Source of the DNA: Bacteroidales bacterium
GTDB lineage: Bacteria; Bacteroidota; Bacteroidia; Bacteroidales; JAAYJT01
DNA: 63,198 nucleotides
Direction of reading: 5' to 3'
Assembly (NCBI GenBank): GCA_014860575.1
Contig: JACZJK010000050.1
Location: forward strand, 1 to 63,198
Numbering within the stretch: the first letter of the stretch is position 1; the number at the start of each line of letters is the position of its first letter. Shown in pieces: positions 1 to 9,485 of this stretch. The notes under the pieces were generated by a model that had not been told where the DNA came from, did no database searches, and saw only the letters and a list, made by a program, of their open reading frames with translations. The position numbers and the translations under genes were made by a program.

Positions 1-15
1 CCCCACGCCCTCCGC

Positions 16-351
16 TCAAACCTCCCTCAGCTTCTCATTATCCCTATGCCTGTTCTGATCACGAAGGTTCTTCTTTTCCAGGTTTTTCTGAAGCGCTTCT
101 TCAAGGTTCACACCGGTTTGATTCGCAAGACAAATGAGCACAAAAAGAACATCGGCAAACTCATCGGCAAGGTCAATGTTTTCTTCGCCGGCTTTGAACG
201 ATTGCTCTCCGTATTTGCGGGCGATGATGCGGGCTACTTCACCCACTTCTTCCATAAGCAGGGCGGTGTTGGTGAGTTCATCAAAATAGCGCACACCGGA
301 GGTTCTGATCCATTCATCCACCAGTTGCTGGGCAGCATTGAGGGTTAGCAT
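16..351 (-). CDS. MazG-like nucleotide pyrophosphohydrolase
   Basis: A 111-residue all-helical protein of the MazG/dUTPase-like NTP pyrophosphohydrolase family. These enzymes hydrolyse (d)NTPs to the monophosphate and pyrophosphate in the cytoplasm and clean up non-canonical nucleotides. The metal-binding pattern is visible: EEVGE at about residues 34-38 and, about 25 residues later, DEFAD at 63-67, matching the EExxE...ExxD arrangement of the family. The length fits a single-domain MazG rather than the two-domain E. coli form. The ATG at 351 is followed directly by a plausible N-terminus. It lies alone on the minus strand, its stop is 15 bases from the left edge, and its downstream partner, if any, is outside the window. 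The substrate cannot be read from sequence. Confidence 0.85.
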   Translation of the reverse strand: MLTLNAAQQLVDEWIRTSGVRYFDELTNTALLMEEVGEVARIIARKYGEQSFKAGEENIDLADEFADVLFVLICLANQTGVNLEEALQKNLEKKNLRDQNRHRDNEKLREV

Positions 352-479
352 GATTGGTAAGATTTAGATTAAATTTTATTCGCAGCAACGATTATGATGT
401 TGTCTATTTGCCAGACTTTGAACATGTTCAATGCAAACTGCCGGCGTTTGAAACAATTATGACCCTGCTTGCAGCTGCT

Positions 480-1172
480 TTATTCCGCTACTTCAAGCCT
501 GAATCCGGTTCCATGAACATTGGTAATTGAAACAGTGGGGTCATCTTTCAAATGTTTCCGCAAGCGGGCTATAAAAACATCCATGCTGCGGCCAACGAAG
601 TAGTTTTCGTCGCCCCAGATTTCCTTAAGCGCTTTTTCGCGGCTAAGGAGCTGGTTTTTATTGCGGCAAAGCAGGCGCATGAGGCTCGATTCCTTAGGCG
701 TTAGAGCCTGCGTACCACCGGGAGAAACAAGCTGCATATTGGCGGCATCAAACTGGTAAATTCCGATGTTGTAAAGTTCTGAATCCAGAATGATTCCACA
801 TCGTTTAAGTATGGCTTCAATCCGGAGCCCCAGTTCTTCGCTGTTGAATGGTTTGGTAACATAATCATCGCAGCCCGCCTTGAAACCTTTGATACGATCT
901 TCATTAAGATTCCTGGCGGTAAGAAAGATTATCGGAACCGAAGAATTCTTCTTCCTTATTTGCTCTGCCAGTGTGAAGCCATCCATGCGTGGCATCATAA
1001 CATCCAGTATGCACATTTCAAAAACACCTTGCTGGAAAAGGGTCCAACCTTCCTTACCATCCCTGGCGCAAACTGTTTCATAACCCAAAAGATTTAAATA
1101 ATCGCATAAGAGTAAACTCAGGTTGGCGTCATCTTCAGCGATCAGAATTTTTACGGGTTTGTGGTTGTTCAT
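480..1172 (-). CDS. OmpR-family response regulator (RprY-like)
   Basis: A two-domain response regulator of about 230 residues. The receiver domain (about 7-120) has the acidic pocket EDD near residues 13-15, the phospho-acceptor Asp57 in ILDVMMP, and the conserved Lys in VTKPF. The C-terminal winged helix (about 135-228) has the LTPKESSLMRLL and FIARLRKHL signatures. It resembles Bacteroides RprY, but no histidine kinase is adjacent, so its partner must be encoded elsewhere. I start it at the ATG at 1172. A longer reading from TTG at 1202 is unlikely because that TTG is part of a TACATTTG promoter box (1200-1207). Targets are unknown. Confidence 0.9.
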   Translation of the reverse strand: MNNHKPVKILIAEDDANLSLLLCDYLNLLGYETVCARDGKEGWTLFQQGVFEMCILDVMMPRMDGFTLAEQIRKKNSSVPIIFLTARNLNEDRIKGFKAGCDDYVTKPFNSEELGLRIEAILKRCGIILDSELYNIGIYQFDAANMQLVSPGGTQALTPKESSLMRLLCRNKNQLLSREKALKEIWGDENYFVGRSMDVFIARLRKHLKDDPTVSITNVHGTGFRLEVAE

Positions 1173-1199
1173 AGTTGCTTGTTTGTTTTCTGACAGCAG

Positions 1200-1207
1200 C
1201 AAATGTA
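1200..1207 (-). promoter_or_regulatory. Bacteroidota -7 box TACATTTG for the RprY-like regulator
   Basis: TACATTTG on the minus strand, matching the TAnnTTTG box used by the Bacteroidota primary sigma factor. It gives a leader of roughly 20-25 nt before the ATG at 1172. The next 350 bases (to 1557) hold no gene that I can support; the only structure seen is a short hairpin near 1478-1497 (AGTGTT/AACACT). Confidence 0.5.
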
Positions 1208-1557
1208 ATTATTTTGAATAATCTATGCTAAATAATCACTATGTTAGTTGTTATTTTATTCCGAATGCACTGGGGATCATACAACATCAGTTTTTTTGCA
1301 AATATACATTGCGACTATCGATTGTAATTAAACAATGCAAGTCATAATACTAACCTGACTCTAATCCAAAGAGCTCCGGATGTTATTGTAATGTTCTTTA
1401 AGCGCTTATCGAACACCAGACTTGTTTAAACCCCTCTTCAGCACTATTAGTGAGAGGAAGTTTTTGAGAGCGACGACTAAGTGTTATAACGCAACACTAT
1501 TTTTCGATTGTGAGTTATTCATTATAGCGGGGCCAACAAGAGTAATCTCATGCAGCA

Positions 1558-3381
1558 TTAATCTTCCGATTTTACCTTGACCGGATCAGCTTTCAGCTGA
1601 GTAACAGATTTATATAGCGATCCAACAACTTCATTGTATTTCTCAATGATTTTCTTGCGGCGTAATTTGAGTGTGGATGTCAATTCTCCGGTATTGGGAG
1701 TCCACTCATCTGCAAGCAGTGCTATTTTTTTCACCTGCTCATTGCTGTTAAGCTTTTTATTAAGGTTTTTAACCTCATCCTCAAAATGCTTGACGATTTC
1801 CGGTTTTTTAATAAGTTCGGCCTGATGCTGGAAATGGATTTTTTGTTTTTTCGCCCATTCAACCAAAGCATTGTAATTTGGGATGATCAGCGCACTTGCA
1901 TATTTCTGGTTCTCACCCACCACCATGATCTGCTGAATATAGAAGCTTTCTTTCATCTTGTTTTCAATCTGCTGTGGAGCGATATACTTACCATTTGAAA
2001 GCTTAAACATTTCTTTTTTCCGGTCGGTAATCTTAATAAATTTCCCATCAACCAATTCGCCGATATCGCCTGTATGAAACCAGCCATCGGCATCAATTAC
2101 TTCACTGGTCTGAACCGGGTCCTTGTAATAGCCTTTCATCAGGTTGGGGCCTTTGGCGAGGATTTCACCATCCACATCAATCTTTATTGTAACACCTTCA
2201 AGAATGGGGCCCACAGTGCCAATCATTACCGCACCGGGTTTGGAATAATTAACACTCAGGATAGGCGATGTTTCGGTGAGGCCATAGCCTTCAAAAACGG
2301 GTAGTTTCGCAGCCCAGAAGATGCGTGCAAGCCTGGGTTGCAATGCAGCGCCGCCACAACCAATAAAGGTAAGGTTCGGACTCAGCGCGGCCCTCCATTT
2401 ACTGAACACAAGTTTATCGGCAATTGCCATCTGTGTTTTATAGAGAATATTTTGCTTTCCGTGTGGTGTGAATTTACCTGCCAGTTTCAATGCCCATGCA
2501 AAGATTGCGCGTTTTACGGGGCTGAGTGTCTTTGCTTTGGTGATAATTTTTTCATACACGGATTCCAGCAAGCGCGGCACGGTAATGAACCCATCCACCT
2601 GTAAATCTTTTATATCGGCGGCTATGGTACTCACGCTTTCGGCATAATACACACTGATGCCAAGGTATTGATACTGGTAGCTGCACATATGTTCGAACAC
2701 ATGCGACAGCGGCAGGAAACTCAGCACTTTATGATTATGGTTCAGATGCTGAATGTTGGCCGAATAAATGGCATTGCTCATCAAATTCTTATGAGTGAGC
2801 ATCACGCCTTTCGGGTTACCGGTGGTTCCTGATGTGTAAATAATTGTGAGCAGCGCGTCTTCTGAAATGCTTTCTTTTGTTGTTTGAACCAGCGTCTTAA
2901 AATTTTCGATGTTAGCTTCGCCTGTGGTGGTGATATGCGACCAATGTGTTGCACCCTCTACCTGGTTAAAAGTATAAATCTTTTCGACCAAAGGCAGTTC
3001 AGTTTTTGCATCACTCAGCTTTTTGAAAAGTGATTTGTCTGATACCAGCACAATTTTGGACTCGGAATGGTTCAGGATATAAACCAATTCTTCGGTAGTA
3101 AGTGTTGGATGAATAGGAACATGCACGGCTCCGATCTGTGCCATTCCCTGATCCATAAAATTCCATTCGGGACGGTTGTTTGTGATGGTGGCGATTTTAT
3201 CGCCCTTCTTAATACCAAGTGCCAGTAAACCGTAACTGACCTTATTTGTGATCTGAAAGAACTCCTGAGCTGTATATTCTTTCCATTTCCCTGATTCCTT
3301 GCATCCTAATTTGAATTTGCCAATAGTATCCGGGTAAGTTATGAACCTGTCAAGCAGGTCAAAGATTCTCGTTTCAGTCAT
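1558..3381 (-). CDS. Long-chain fatty-acid--CoA ligase (AMP-binding)
   Basis: An ANL-superfamily acyl-CoA synthetase that activates fatty acids through an acyl-adenylate and then forms acyl-CoA. Visible signatures are the P-loop-like IIYTSGTTGNPKGVMLTH, the GYGLTETSPILSVN motif, DGWFHTGDIG, and the C-terminal DRKKEMFKLSNGKYIAPQQIE segment with its catalytic-type lysine. Its length of about 607 residues is normal for FadD15-type enzymes of Bacteroidota. I start it at ATG 3381 (MTETRIFDLLDRF). A start at 3468 would add a hydrophobic stretch untypical of the family and would read across the TACCTTTG promoter box at 3405-3412. It is monocistronic. Chain-length preference is not readable. Confidence 0.93.
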   Translation of the reverse strand: MTETRIFDLLDRFITYPDTIGKFKLGCKESGKWKEYTAQEFFQITNKVSYGLLALGIKKGDKIATITNNRPEWNFMDQGMAQIGAVHVPIHPTLTTEELVYILNHSESKIVLVSDKSLFKKLSDAKTELPLVEKIYTFNQVEGATHWSHITTTGEANIENFKTLVQTTKESISEDALLTIIYTSGTTGNPKGVMLTHKNLMSNAIYSANIQHLNHNHKVLSFLPLSHVFEHMCSYQYQYLGISVYYAESVSTIAADIKDLQVDGFITVPRLLESVYEKIITKAKTLSPVKRAIFAWALKLAGKFTPHGKQNILYKTQMAIADKLVFSKWRAALSPNLTFIGCGGAALQPRLARIFWAAKLPVFEGYGLTETSPILSVNYSKPGAVMIGTVGPILEGVTIKIDVDGEILAKGPNLMKGYYKDPVQTSEVIDADGWFHTGDIGELVDGKFIKITDRKKEMFKLSNGKYIAPQQIENKMKESFYIQQIMVVGENQKYASALIIPNYNALVEWAKKQKIHFQHQAELIKKPEIVKHFEDEVKNLNKKLNSNEQVKKIALLADEWTPNTGELTSTLKLRRKKIIEKYNEVVGSLYKSVTQLKADPVKVKSED

Positions 3382-3404
3382 GGGGGGTGTGATTAAAATG
3401 GCTG

Positions 3405-3412
3405 CAAAGGTA
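3405..3412 (-). promoter_or_regulatory. -7 box TACCTTTG for the acyl-CoA ligase
   Basis: TAnnTTTG match on the minus strand, with a TTG about 22 bases upstream (3435-3437) as a possible -33 element. It lies inside the longer reading frame and so supports the ATG at 3381. Confidence 0.5.
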
Positions 3413-3559
3413 GCATTTATTCCATCGCAGTAATCAATAAACGCATACGAGCTGCTTTTGTTTGACATAGAGGGTGTTAAAGATAATTCCAGGCTGAGGA
3501 TTATGATGAATCTGAGGATTATTATCTCTTAAAATACATCGAGCGAACTCAAGCATTGT

Positions 3560-3567
3560 TACATTTG
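3560..3567 (+). promoter_or_regulatory. -7 box TACATTTG for the SMR transporter
   Basis: TAnnTTTG match 35 bases before the ATG at 3603. No convincing -33 element is seen. Confidence 0.45.
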
Positions 3568-3602
3568 CCTGTTGTTATGCGAGCCAACTAATTTCTGAAA
3601 CC

Positions 3603-3929
3603 ATGAATTGGATTATCCTGATTATTGCCGGTCTTTTTGAAGTAGCTTTTGCTTTCTGCCTGGGGAAAGTAAAATTTAGTACCGGAACCCTTGCTTCCCT
3701 TTGGATGGCCGGATTTTTTATTTCCCTAGCCATCAGCATGTATTTGTTATACAAAGCAACCCAAACCCTGCCCATTGGCACAGCCTATGCAGTTTGGACC
3801 GGAATTGGCGCAGTAGGAACCGCTATTGTAGGGATTGTTATTTTTAAAGAGCCTGCTGAGTTCTGGCGCCTGTTTTTTATTTCAACGCTGATTATTTCAA
3901 TTGTAGGACTGAGGGTCGTAGCGAACTGA
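3603..3929 (+). CDS. Small multidrug resistance family transporter, Gdx/SugE type
   Basis: A 108-residue inner-membrane protein with four hydrophobic helices, the usual size of dimeric SMR exporters driven by proton exchange. The essential membrane Glu is at residue 13 (AGLFEVAFA), and the GTAYAVWTGIGAVGT segment is the signature shared with SugE/Gdx guanidinium exporters; the tryptophan in AVWTGIG also fits. I therefore favour the Gdx subtype over EmrE-type drug export, but subtype cannot be proved by eye. It is a single-gene unit with its own promoter-like box; no guanidine-type riboswitch is evident in the 35-base leader. Confidence 0.88.
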   Translation: MNWIILIIAGLFEVAFAFCLGKVKFSTGTLASLWMAGFFISLAISMYLLYKATQTLPIGTAYAVWTGIGAVGTAIVGIVIFKEPAEFWRLFFISTLIISIVGLRVVAN

Positions 3930-4020
3930 TCGAAGGCAAATTGCTTTTTTGAAGAGATAAGGGTAAATGAATTAGCCTTGAACCTACTCCTATAGGAAGA
4001 ATATCATAATTATATTATGT

Positions 4021-4105
4021 GGCTAAAGCCAAGATTTAGGACTTCCCAATTGCCGTTGGCTTAAGCCAACGGCAATCAAATTCACCAGTTTGCTGGGCTT
4101 TAGCC
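4021..4105. repeat. Palindromic REP-like element, copy 1
   Basis: An 85-bp element with a perfect 28-bp palindrome at its centre (4049-4076, core CCGTTGGCTTAAGCCAACGG) and outer inverted arms GGCTAAAGCC (4021-4030) / GGCTTTAGCC (4096-4105). Read on the opposite strand it closely matches the element at 15804-15891, including the sequence between the arms. It fills most of the 213-base spacer between the SMR and DUF255 genes. Confidence 0.9.
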
Positions 4106-4142
4106 CCATGTAACCATTTAAATAGGAGTGAAATCAACCTTT

Positions 4143-6176
4143 TTACTTTAAATATTTCATTGCTTCAGCCGGAGTTTTTACCGGGGGGTAACATTCATTT
4201 CCTGAACAAACATAAATGAGGGTTTCATCGCGCTTGAACCTGTTTCGAAGAATTGGCAGCTGGCTTTCATTGCGTTCGCCTGCTATAAGCATCTGCGGTG
4301 AAAATTCCTGCAATAGTTCTGTTAAGTGATCATTAGCATTATTACCTGTGATCGCAAAGGTGTAAAATGGTTTCTGCATCATGAGCAGCAACCTCGCCCA
4401 GTTGCTGAAGGCTGAAGGATGTTTCAGAATAGATTCGGCCATACCAAAAACAGCGCGCTGAGCGATATTCAAGTAGCGGTCATTTTCAAAAATCTGACCC
4501 AACAAATACAAGGATTCCATCATCATGGAATTGGAGGCTGGCATAACATTATCATGGATTTCCTGGCGCAACGCAAATGTCTTTTCGTTTCGAGTCCCGC
4601 TGAAATAGAAAAGGCCGTTCTCATCATTATAAAATTGAGTTATGGCAGATTCAGCAAGTTCTGCAGCTTTCAGCGCCCATTTTTCTTCAAAGCTGGAACT
4701 GTGAAGTGAAATCAGGGCAAGAATTGTTGCAGCGTAATCGTCCAGGAAAGCAGCAATTGATTTGCCTTTATCATCCACATGAAGCAAACCGCCTGACTCA
4801 TCGCCAAGTCTATCCAGAATAAAAGATGCCAGCTGTTTTGCTGAATCTAAATATTCTGAGTTACCTCTGACCCGGTAAAGGTTCACATAAGCCTGAACCA
4901 TCAAAGCATTCCAGGATGTGATAATTTTTGGGTCAATTGCAGGGGCAGGCCTTTTATTGCGGTATTCAAGCAAAATTGATCTGGCTGACTGCAACTTCTG
5001 ATCAAACTTGGCTTTATCCAATTGATTCCCGGCCAAAAAACTATCCAGCTCAACCGTGGCAAGTAGAATATTCTTATTTCCTTCCCATTTTCCTTCCTTT
5101 CCTGCTTTCCAGTAATCTATGAGCATCTGGGCATCCACACCCAGGAGTTCATTCAGCTCATCCAAAGAGAAAGTGTAAAAAGATCCTTCGCCTTCAGGGC
5201 TGTCGGCATCAACTGAAGATGAAAAACCGGTTTCCGGGCTGCCCATTTCGCGCTCAAGAAATGCAATGGTTTCAATTGCTGTATCGCGAAGTTTTTCTTC
5301 TTTACTCAGCAGGTATGCCTCGCAATATAAAACAATGAGTTGCGCATTATCGTAAAGCATCTTTTCGAAATGAGGAACCTTCCAATACCTGTCGGTGCTG
5401 TAACGGGCAAATCCTCCGCCAACCTGGTCGTAAATTCCTCCGGCTGCCATTCGTTTCAGGGTAAGAATCACATGCTTTAAAGAGCTGTTATTCCTACTTA
5501 CAACATTGTAATGCAACAAAAACCTGTAAATTGTAGGCATAGGGAATTTTGGCGCACCTGAGAATCCACCCAATTCCTTATCAAAGGAATCAGCGAGTTT
5601 CTTATAGAGAACAGCAGGGTCGAAGTTTACAGGCTTATTTTCCGAACCCGCTGCAATGACCAGATTCATTTGCCCGATCCCGCTGCTAATTTTTTCTGCC
5701 TGATCAAGCAGTGTATGTGGCTCGGTGGTGTAAATCGAAATTATCTGATCCAATACCTCAAGCCATTGGGATTTCTTAAAATAGGTCGCTCCCCAGAAAG
5801 GACGGCCATCGGGCAATGCAAAGCAATTCAGCGGCCAGCCACCGTGGCCATGCAATAGCTGAACTGCTTCCATATAAAGCTGATCCAGGTCTGGGCGTTC
5901 TTCACGGTCAATTTTGATATTAACAAAATTCCGGTTCATGAAATCTGCAACCTCTACGTCGCTGAACGATTCATGTTCCATTACATGGCACCAATGGCAG
6001 GATGAATATCCGATGCTGATCAGCAAAGGCTTGTTCTCGGCTTTTGCTTTTGAAAGCGCCTCCTCACCCCAGGGGTGCCAGTCAACAGGATTGCTGGCGT
6101 GCTGCCGGAGATAAAGACTCGATTCATGTATGAGTTTGTTGGCTTTCCCGGATGTATTCAAATTGTCTATTTCCAT
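4143..6176 (-). CDS. DUF255 thioredoxin-fold / six-hairpin protein (YyaL, SSP411 family)
   Basis: A 677-residue cytosolic protein of the spermatogenesis-associated-protein-20 family. The N-terminal DUF255 domain is thioredoxin-like with Cys60-x-x-Cys63 in [11 protein letters not shown]; the rest (about 200-620) resembles (alpha/alpha)6-barrel glycosidase-type folds. Conserved blocks seen are [35 protein letters not shown] and [12 protein letters not shown], and the length is normal. The biochemical role is not settled; the family is annotated as thioredoxin-like with possible N-acylglucosamine-epimerase-like activity. It stands alone, downstream of nothing on its strand. The ATG at 6176 is the natural start because the family begins shortly before the [17 protein letters not shown] block. 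Confidence 0.92.
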   Translation of the reverse strand: MEIDNLNTSGKANKLIHESSLYLRQHASNPVDWHPWGEEALSKAKAENKPLLISIGYSSCHWCHVMEHESFSDVEVADFMNRNFVNIKIDREERPDLDQLYMEAVQLLHGHGGWPLNCFALPDGRPFWGATYFKKSQWLEVLDQIISIYTTEPHTLLDQAEKISSGIGQMNLVIAAGSENKPVNFDPAVLYKKLADSFDKELGGFSGAPKFPMPTIYRFLLHYNVVSRNNSSLKHVILTLKRMAAGGIYDQVGGGFARYSTDRYWKVPHFEKMLYDNAQLIVLYCEAYLLSKEEKLRDTAIETIAFLEREMGSPETGFSSSVDADSPEGEGSFYTFSLDELNELLGVDAQMLIDYWKAGKEGKWEGNKNILLATVELDSFLAGNQLDKAKFDQKLQSARSILLEYRNKRPAPAIDPKIITSWNALMVQAYVNLYRVRGNSEYLDSAKQLASFILDRLGDESGGLLHVDDKGKSIAAFLDDYAATILALISLHSSSFEEKWALKAAELAESAITQFYNDENGLFYFSGTRNEKTFALRQEIHDNVMPASNSMMMESLYLLGQIFENDRYLNIAQRAVFGMAESILKHPSAFSNWARLLLMMQKPFYTFAITGNNANDHLTELLQEFSPQMLIAGERNESQLPILRNRFKRDETLIYVCSGNECYPPVKTPAEAMKYLK

Positions 6177-6323
6177 AACTAAGCAACAAAGTTGTGGAAG
6201 AGAAGTTTGCTGCCCTTGGGTGTTAAGGAAGGTAATTCAAATTCCGGGCTTCATGAATATTGACCTGAGAAATGAGTTTGTTAGCCACTGCTTTTAAGCA
6301 TCGTGGTTTTTATAAGGTTCGCA

Positions 6324-7601
6324 CTAAAACTTCACAATCTTAAACACTTTGCTGAATTGCATCATTTTGAACTCCACAAGATAAAACCCTTTTTGAAGTT
6401 GGCTGAGATTAACCTGGACTGGTTGGCCATTCTGCGAATCCGATTGCGAGTCAATGTGTCCGCCCAAAACGGAATAAACATTCACCTGGTAAGTTGTTCC
6501 GGGATCAAGGCCCTTTAAATGAATCGAAAGGATATCGTCAACAGGATTGTTATAAGAAAAGCTGATTCCAGGCAGGAATGGGATAAACGAAACCGCCGGG
6601 CTTTGATCAATGGCCAGGCTGAGTAGAACAGGAAGGTGATCAGAGTTGTGATACAAAGCTTCAATTACATCAAAGGGAGCTGAAGCATTGTATGGCGATC
6701 CGAGCAGTGAATTGTTAAAATGCAGGCCGTCCTGCCCCAGCGTCCGGTAAGAGCCTTCAACGAAACTTACTTTTTTATTGCCTTGCATAATGTCAGCAGA
6801 GGCAAGGATAAAGTCAAAACGGTCGTCCATTCCACCACCCGAATGACAACCACCTGATGTATGCGTGGATTGCGTATGATACAATGCGTAATCGGGATTA
6901 TTATTCCATTCTCCAAGCTGGTCAACCGGATCATAAAAACGGAATTGATGGTTCGGACCATACAAAAGCGCTTGCATTGATTCTTCCTCAACCGACTGAA
7001 CGTTGAAGTCGCCCATCATAAGGAAATTATGAGGCTGACTATTGTTTTGCAACCATGCCATAACATTGTTGATCTGATTTCGGCGGGTTTGCTGATCGCC
7101 GCCTGAACTTCCGGCTTTCAGATGGGCAGCAATGCAATGAATAAATGCAGTATCTCCTTCTGATAAATCCGGCGATTTGTAATAAAGTTTATAAAGATCA
7201 ATATCGCGGGTAATTGTTTGCATTACAGTTTGTGAGTGAAGCGCCAGTTTGTTAGTGTTGTAATACATCATGTTCACGATGTTCTGATCCGCCAGGTTGT
7301 AACTCACAGCCCTGGCATATACGCGATCAGTAACTTTGTGCAATACAGAGTCAATAATCCGCTGATGAAAGTATGAGCTACGGCTCATTTCATTCACAAC
7401 AAAAATATCGGGCAGGTCATGAGGTAATATGGTTCTTAAATTTGCATCTTTATTGTCAGGGTTGTTATTGTTAGCAGTGCAATTTGAGAAGTATTCGCCA
7501 TAATAGAGCAGGTTGTAAACCATTACTCGTATGGTATCCTGCGCATTGAGTGTGATCGCAAAAAAAAGGAAACAAAGAAATACAAGGGTTTTTTTAAGCA
7601 T
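6324..7601 (-). CDS. Secreted endonuclease/exonuclease/phosphatase-family protein with T9SS sorting domain
   Basis: A 425-residue exported protein. Residues 1-21 are a signal peptide ending ...TLNAQ. The central domain (about 22-330) is of the endonuclease/exonuclease/phosphatase fold: VVNEMSR, HLKAGSSGGDQQTRR, MMGDFNVQ and the terminal NSDHLPVLL, which carries the catalytic Asp-His pair. The last about 85 residues (after PFLPGISFSYNNPVDD) form a type A T9SS C-terminal domain with the usual YSVLGG ... LQKGFYLVEF ... FKIVKF pattern, so the protein is probably secreted or surface-attached. Its start is only 17 bases from the radA stop, so it probably shares the pan-rfaE2-radA transcript. Substrate (nucleic acid, phospholipid or other phosphodiester) is unknown. 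Confidence 0.85.
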   Translation of the reverse strand: MLKKTLVFLCFLFFAITLNAQDTIRVMVYNLLYYGEYFSNCTANNNNPDNKDANLRTILPHDLPDIFVVNEMSRSSYFHQRIIDSVLHKVTDRVYARAVSYNLADQNIVNMMYYNTNKLALHSQTVMQTITRDIDLYKLYYKSPDLSEGDTAFIHCIAAHLKAGSSGGDQQTRRNQINNVMAWLQNNSQPHNFLMMGDFNVQSVEEESMQALLYGPNHQFRFYDPVDQLGEWNNNPDYALYHTQSTHTSGGCHSGGGMDDRFDFILASADIMQGNKKVSFVEGSYRTLGQDGLHFNNSLLGSPYNASAPFDVIEALYHNSDHLPVLLSLAIDQSPAVSFIPFLPGISFSYNNPVDDILSIHLKGLDPGTTYQVNVYSVLGGHIDSQSDSQNGQPVQVNLSQLQKGFYLVEFKMMQFSKVFKIVKF

Positions 7602-7618
7602 TACAGGGTGGTTGAGGA

Positions 7619-8986
7619 TTAAAAGAGTTTGTTGTGTAGTTCGCTTACCTTGGCCACAGGAACGATTTCCATTTTCAGCCGGGAAGTATCAATCCCTTTA
7701 AGACTGTAACGCGAAATAAACATTCTTTCAAATCCAAGTTTTTCAGCTTCAGCGATACGCTGGTCAATACGGTTCACGGTTCTGATCTCACCCGAAAGGC
7801 CGACCTCGCCCGCGAAGCAGGTTTTTTGGTTCACCGGAACATCATTCACCGATGAAAGCACCGATGCAATAACGGCAAGGTCTATGGCCGGGTCATCAAT
7901 TCGAATCCCACCGGTAATATTCAGGAAAACATCTTTCGATCCGAGGTGGAAGCCCAGCCGTTTTTCAAGCACGGCCAGCAGCATGTTCAGCCTTCGGGCA
8001 TCGAAGCCGGTTGTTGAGCGCTGAGGCGTTCCGTACACGGCCGTACTCACCAGCGCCTGAATCTCAATCAGCATAGGCCGCATACCTTCAATGGTAGAAG
8101 CAATTGCAATGCCGCTGACTTCCTCATCACGCTGCGAGAGTAAAATTTCTGAAGGGTTTTTTACTTCGCGCAGACCGGTATTGGTCATTTCATAAATTCC
8201 AAGTTCGGCGGTGGAACCAAAACGGTTTTTCATGGCGCGCAGGATGCGATAGCCGTAATGCCGGTCGCCTTCAAACTGCAATACAGTATCCACCATGTGC
8301 TCCAATACTTTTGGTCCTGCCAGCATACCATCTTTGGTAATATGGCCTATGAGAACCACTGGCGTATGGGTTTGCTTGGCGTACTTTTGCAGATAGGCTG
8401 CGCACTCGCGCACCTGCGAAATACTTCCTGCAGTGGAGCTGATCAGTTCGGTGGTAAGGGTCTGAATAGAATCAATGACAAGTAGTTGCGGTTCGAACTC
8501 AACCAGGTATTGTGCGATGGATTGCACCGAAGTTTCGTTATACACATAGCACTCTGTATTTTTAATTCCGATCCTTTGTGCCCGCATCATGATTTGCTCC
8601 TGGCTTTCTTCGCCGGAAACATAGAGGATTTTGAGTTTGCCCAAATTCAGCGCAATCTGCAGCATCAGCGTAGATTTGCCAATGCCAGGTTCGCCACCCA
8701 CCAGAATGAGTGAGCCTGGAACCATTCCTCCTCCCAGCACGCGGTTGAATTCTTCATTATTTGTATCAATGCGTTCCTGGGCTTCGGGCTGGATTTCAAG
8801 AATAGGCTTTGGTTTCGAACCGCTTCTTGCATTTTCTTTTTGCGACCAGCCGGTTTGAGCCTCTTCGCGCTGTATCACTTCTTCAACATAAGTGTTCCAC
8901 TCACCACAGGAATTGCAACGGCCAATCCATTTCGGGGATTGGGCTCCACAAGACTGGCAGAAAAATGCTGTTCGGGTTTTGGCCAT
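7619..8986 (-). CDS. radA: DNA repair protein RadA
   Basis: A RecA-like ATPase that promotes branch migration and processing of recombination intermediates. In order: a four-cysteine zinc finger (CQSCG ... CNSCG, residues 10-33), a Walker A motif GGEPGIGKST (about 98-107), a Walker B with VIDSIQT, the RadA-specific KNRFG motif, and a C-terminal Lon-protease-like domain (about 280-455) with no visible catalytic function required. The length of 455 residues is typical. I start at the ATG at 8986 rather than the GTG one codon earlier. It lies five to eight bases after rfaE2 and is co-directional with it. Confidence 0.97.
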   Translation of the reverse strand: MAKTRTAFFCQSCGAQSPKWIGRCNSCGEWNTYVEEVIQREEAQTGWSQKENARSGSKPKPILEIQPEAQERIDTNNEEFNRVLGGGMVPGSLILVGGEPGIGKSTLMLQIALNLGKLKILYVSGEESQEQIMMRAQRIGIKNTECYVYNETSVQSIAQYLVEFEPQLLVIDSIQTLTTELISSTAGSISQVRECAAYLQKYAKQTHTPVVLIGHITKDGMLAGPKVLEHMVDTVLQFEGDRHYGYRILRAMKNRFGSTAELGIYEMTNTGLREVKNPSEILLSQRDEEVSGIAIASTIEGMRPMLIEIQALVSTAVYGTPQRSTTGFDARRLNMLLAVLEKRLGFHLGSKDVFLNITGGIRIDDPAIDLAVIASVLSSVNDVPVNQKTCFAGEVGLSGEIRTVNRIDQRIAEAEKLGFERMFISRYSLKGIDTSRLKMEIVPVAKVSELHNKLF

Positions 8987-8993
8987 CACCTGC

Positions 8994-9485
8994 TTATTTA
9001 GTTTTCAGTTTCTCAATCAACCCAGTTGTGCTGTAACCAGCCAACAAATCAACAGTGATGACTTCTCCGCCTTTGGCCAATACAATATCATAACCGACAA
9101 TTTCTTCAATTTTGTAATCATTGCCTTTAACCAACACATCAGGCTGAATGTTCTGGATAAGTTCGTAAGGCGTTTCTTCATCAAATAAAACTACTGCGCT
9201 CACAAAGGCTAGTGATGCAAGCATCATCGCCCTTGCATGTTCGCTATTTACAGGCCTTCCTTCTCCTTTTAGTTTTCGAACTGAAGCATCGGTGTTCAGG
9301 CCGATGATCAGTATATCGCCTGCATCGGCGGCTTTCATCAGATAATCAATGTGACCGAGATGAAGGATATCGAAACACCCATTGGTAAAAACGATTTTCT
9401 TGTCCTTGAACCGCCACAATGCAAGATGCCGCTGAAGTTCTTCAGCACCGAGTATCTTATTCTGTATGACTTCTGATTTTAACAT
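8994..9485 (-). CDS. rfaE2: D-glycero-beta-D-manno-heptose 1-phosphate adenylyltransferase
   Basis: A nucleotidyltransferase that makes ADP-heptose for lipopolysaccharide core. The 163-residue protein equals the C-terminal half of E. coli HldE as a stand-alone enzyme, as is usual in this phylum. The signature (H)xGH class motif is present as [12 protein letters not shown] (residues 35-46), followed by [19 protein letters not shown] and [13 protein letters not shown]. The kinase half (HldA/RfaE1) is not in the window. Its start overlaps the 3' end of the upstream flippase-like gene by 29 bases, indicating translational coupling and a shared envelope role. Confidence 0.93.
   Translation of the reverse strand: MLKSEVIQNKILGAEELQRHLALWRFKDKKIVFTNGCFDILHLGHIDYLMKAADAGDILIIGLNTDASVRKLKGEGRPVNSEHARAMMLASLAFVSAVVLFDEETPYELIQNIQPDVLVKGNDYKIEEIVGYDIVLAKGGEVITVDLLAGYSTTGLIEKLKTK

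Noticed and set aside
1203-1557. Small RNA or tRNA in the spacer
   Set aside because: No cloverleaf, no promoter-terminator pair and no conserved fold could be seen; only a six-base-pair hairpin.
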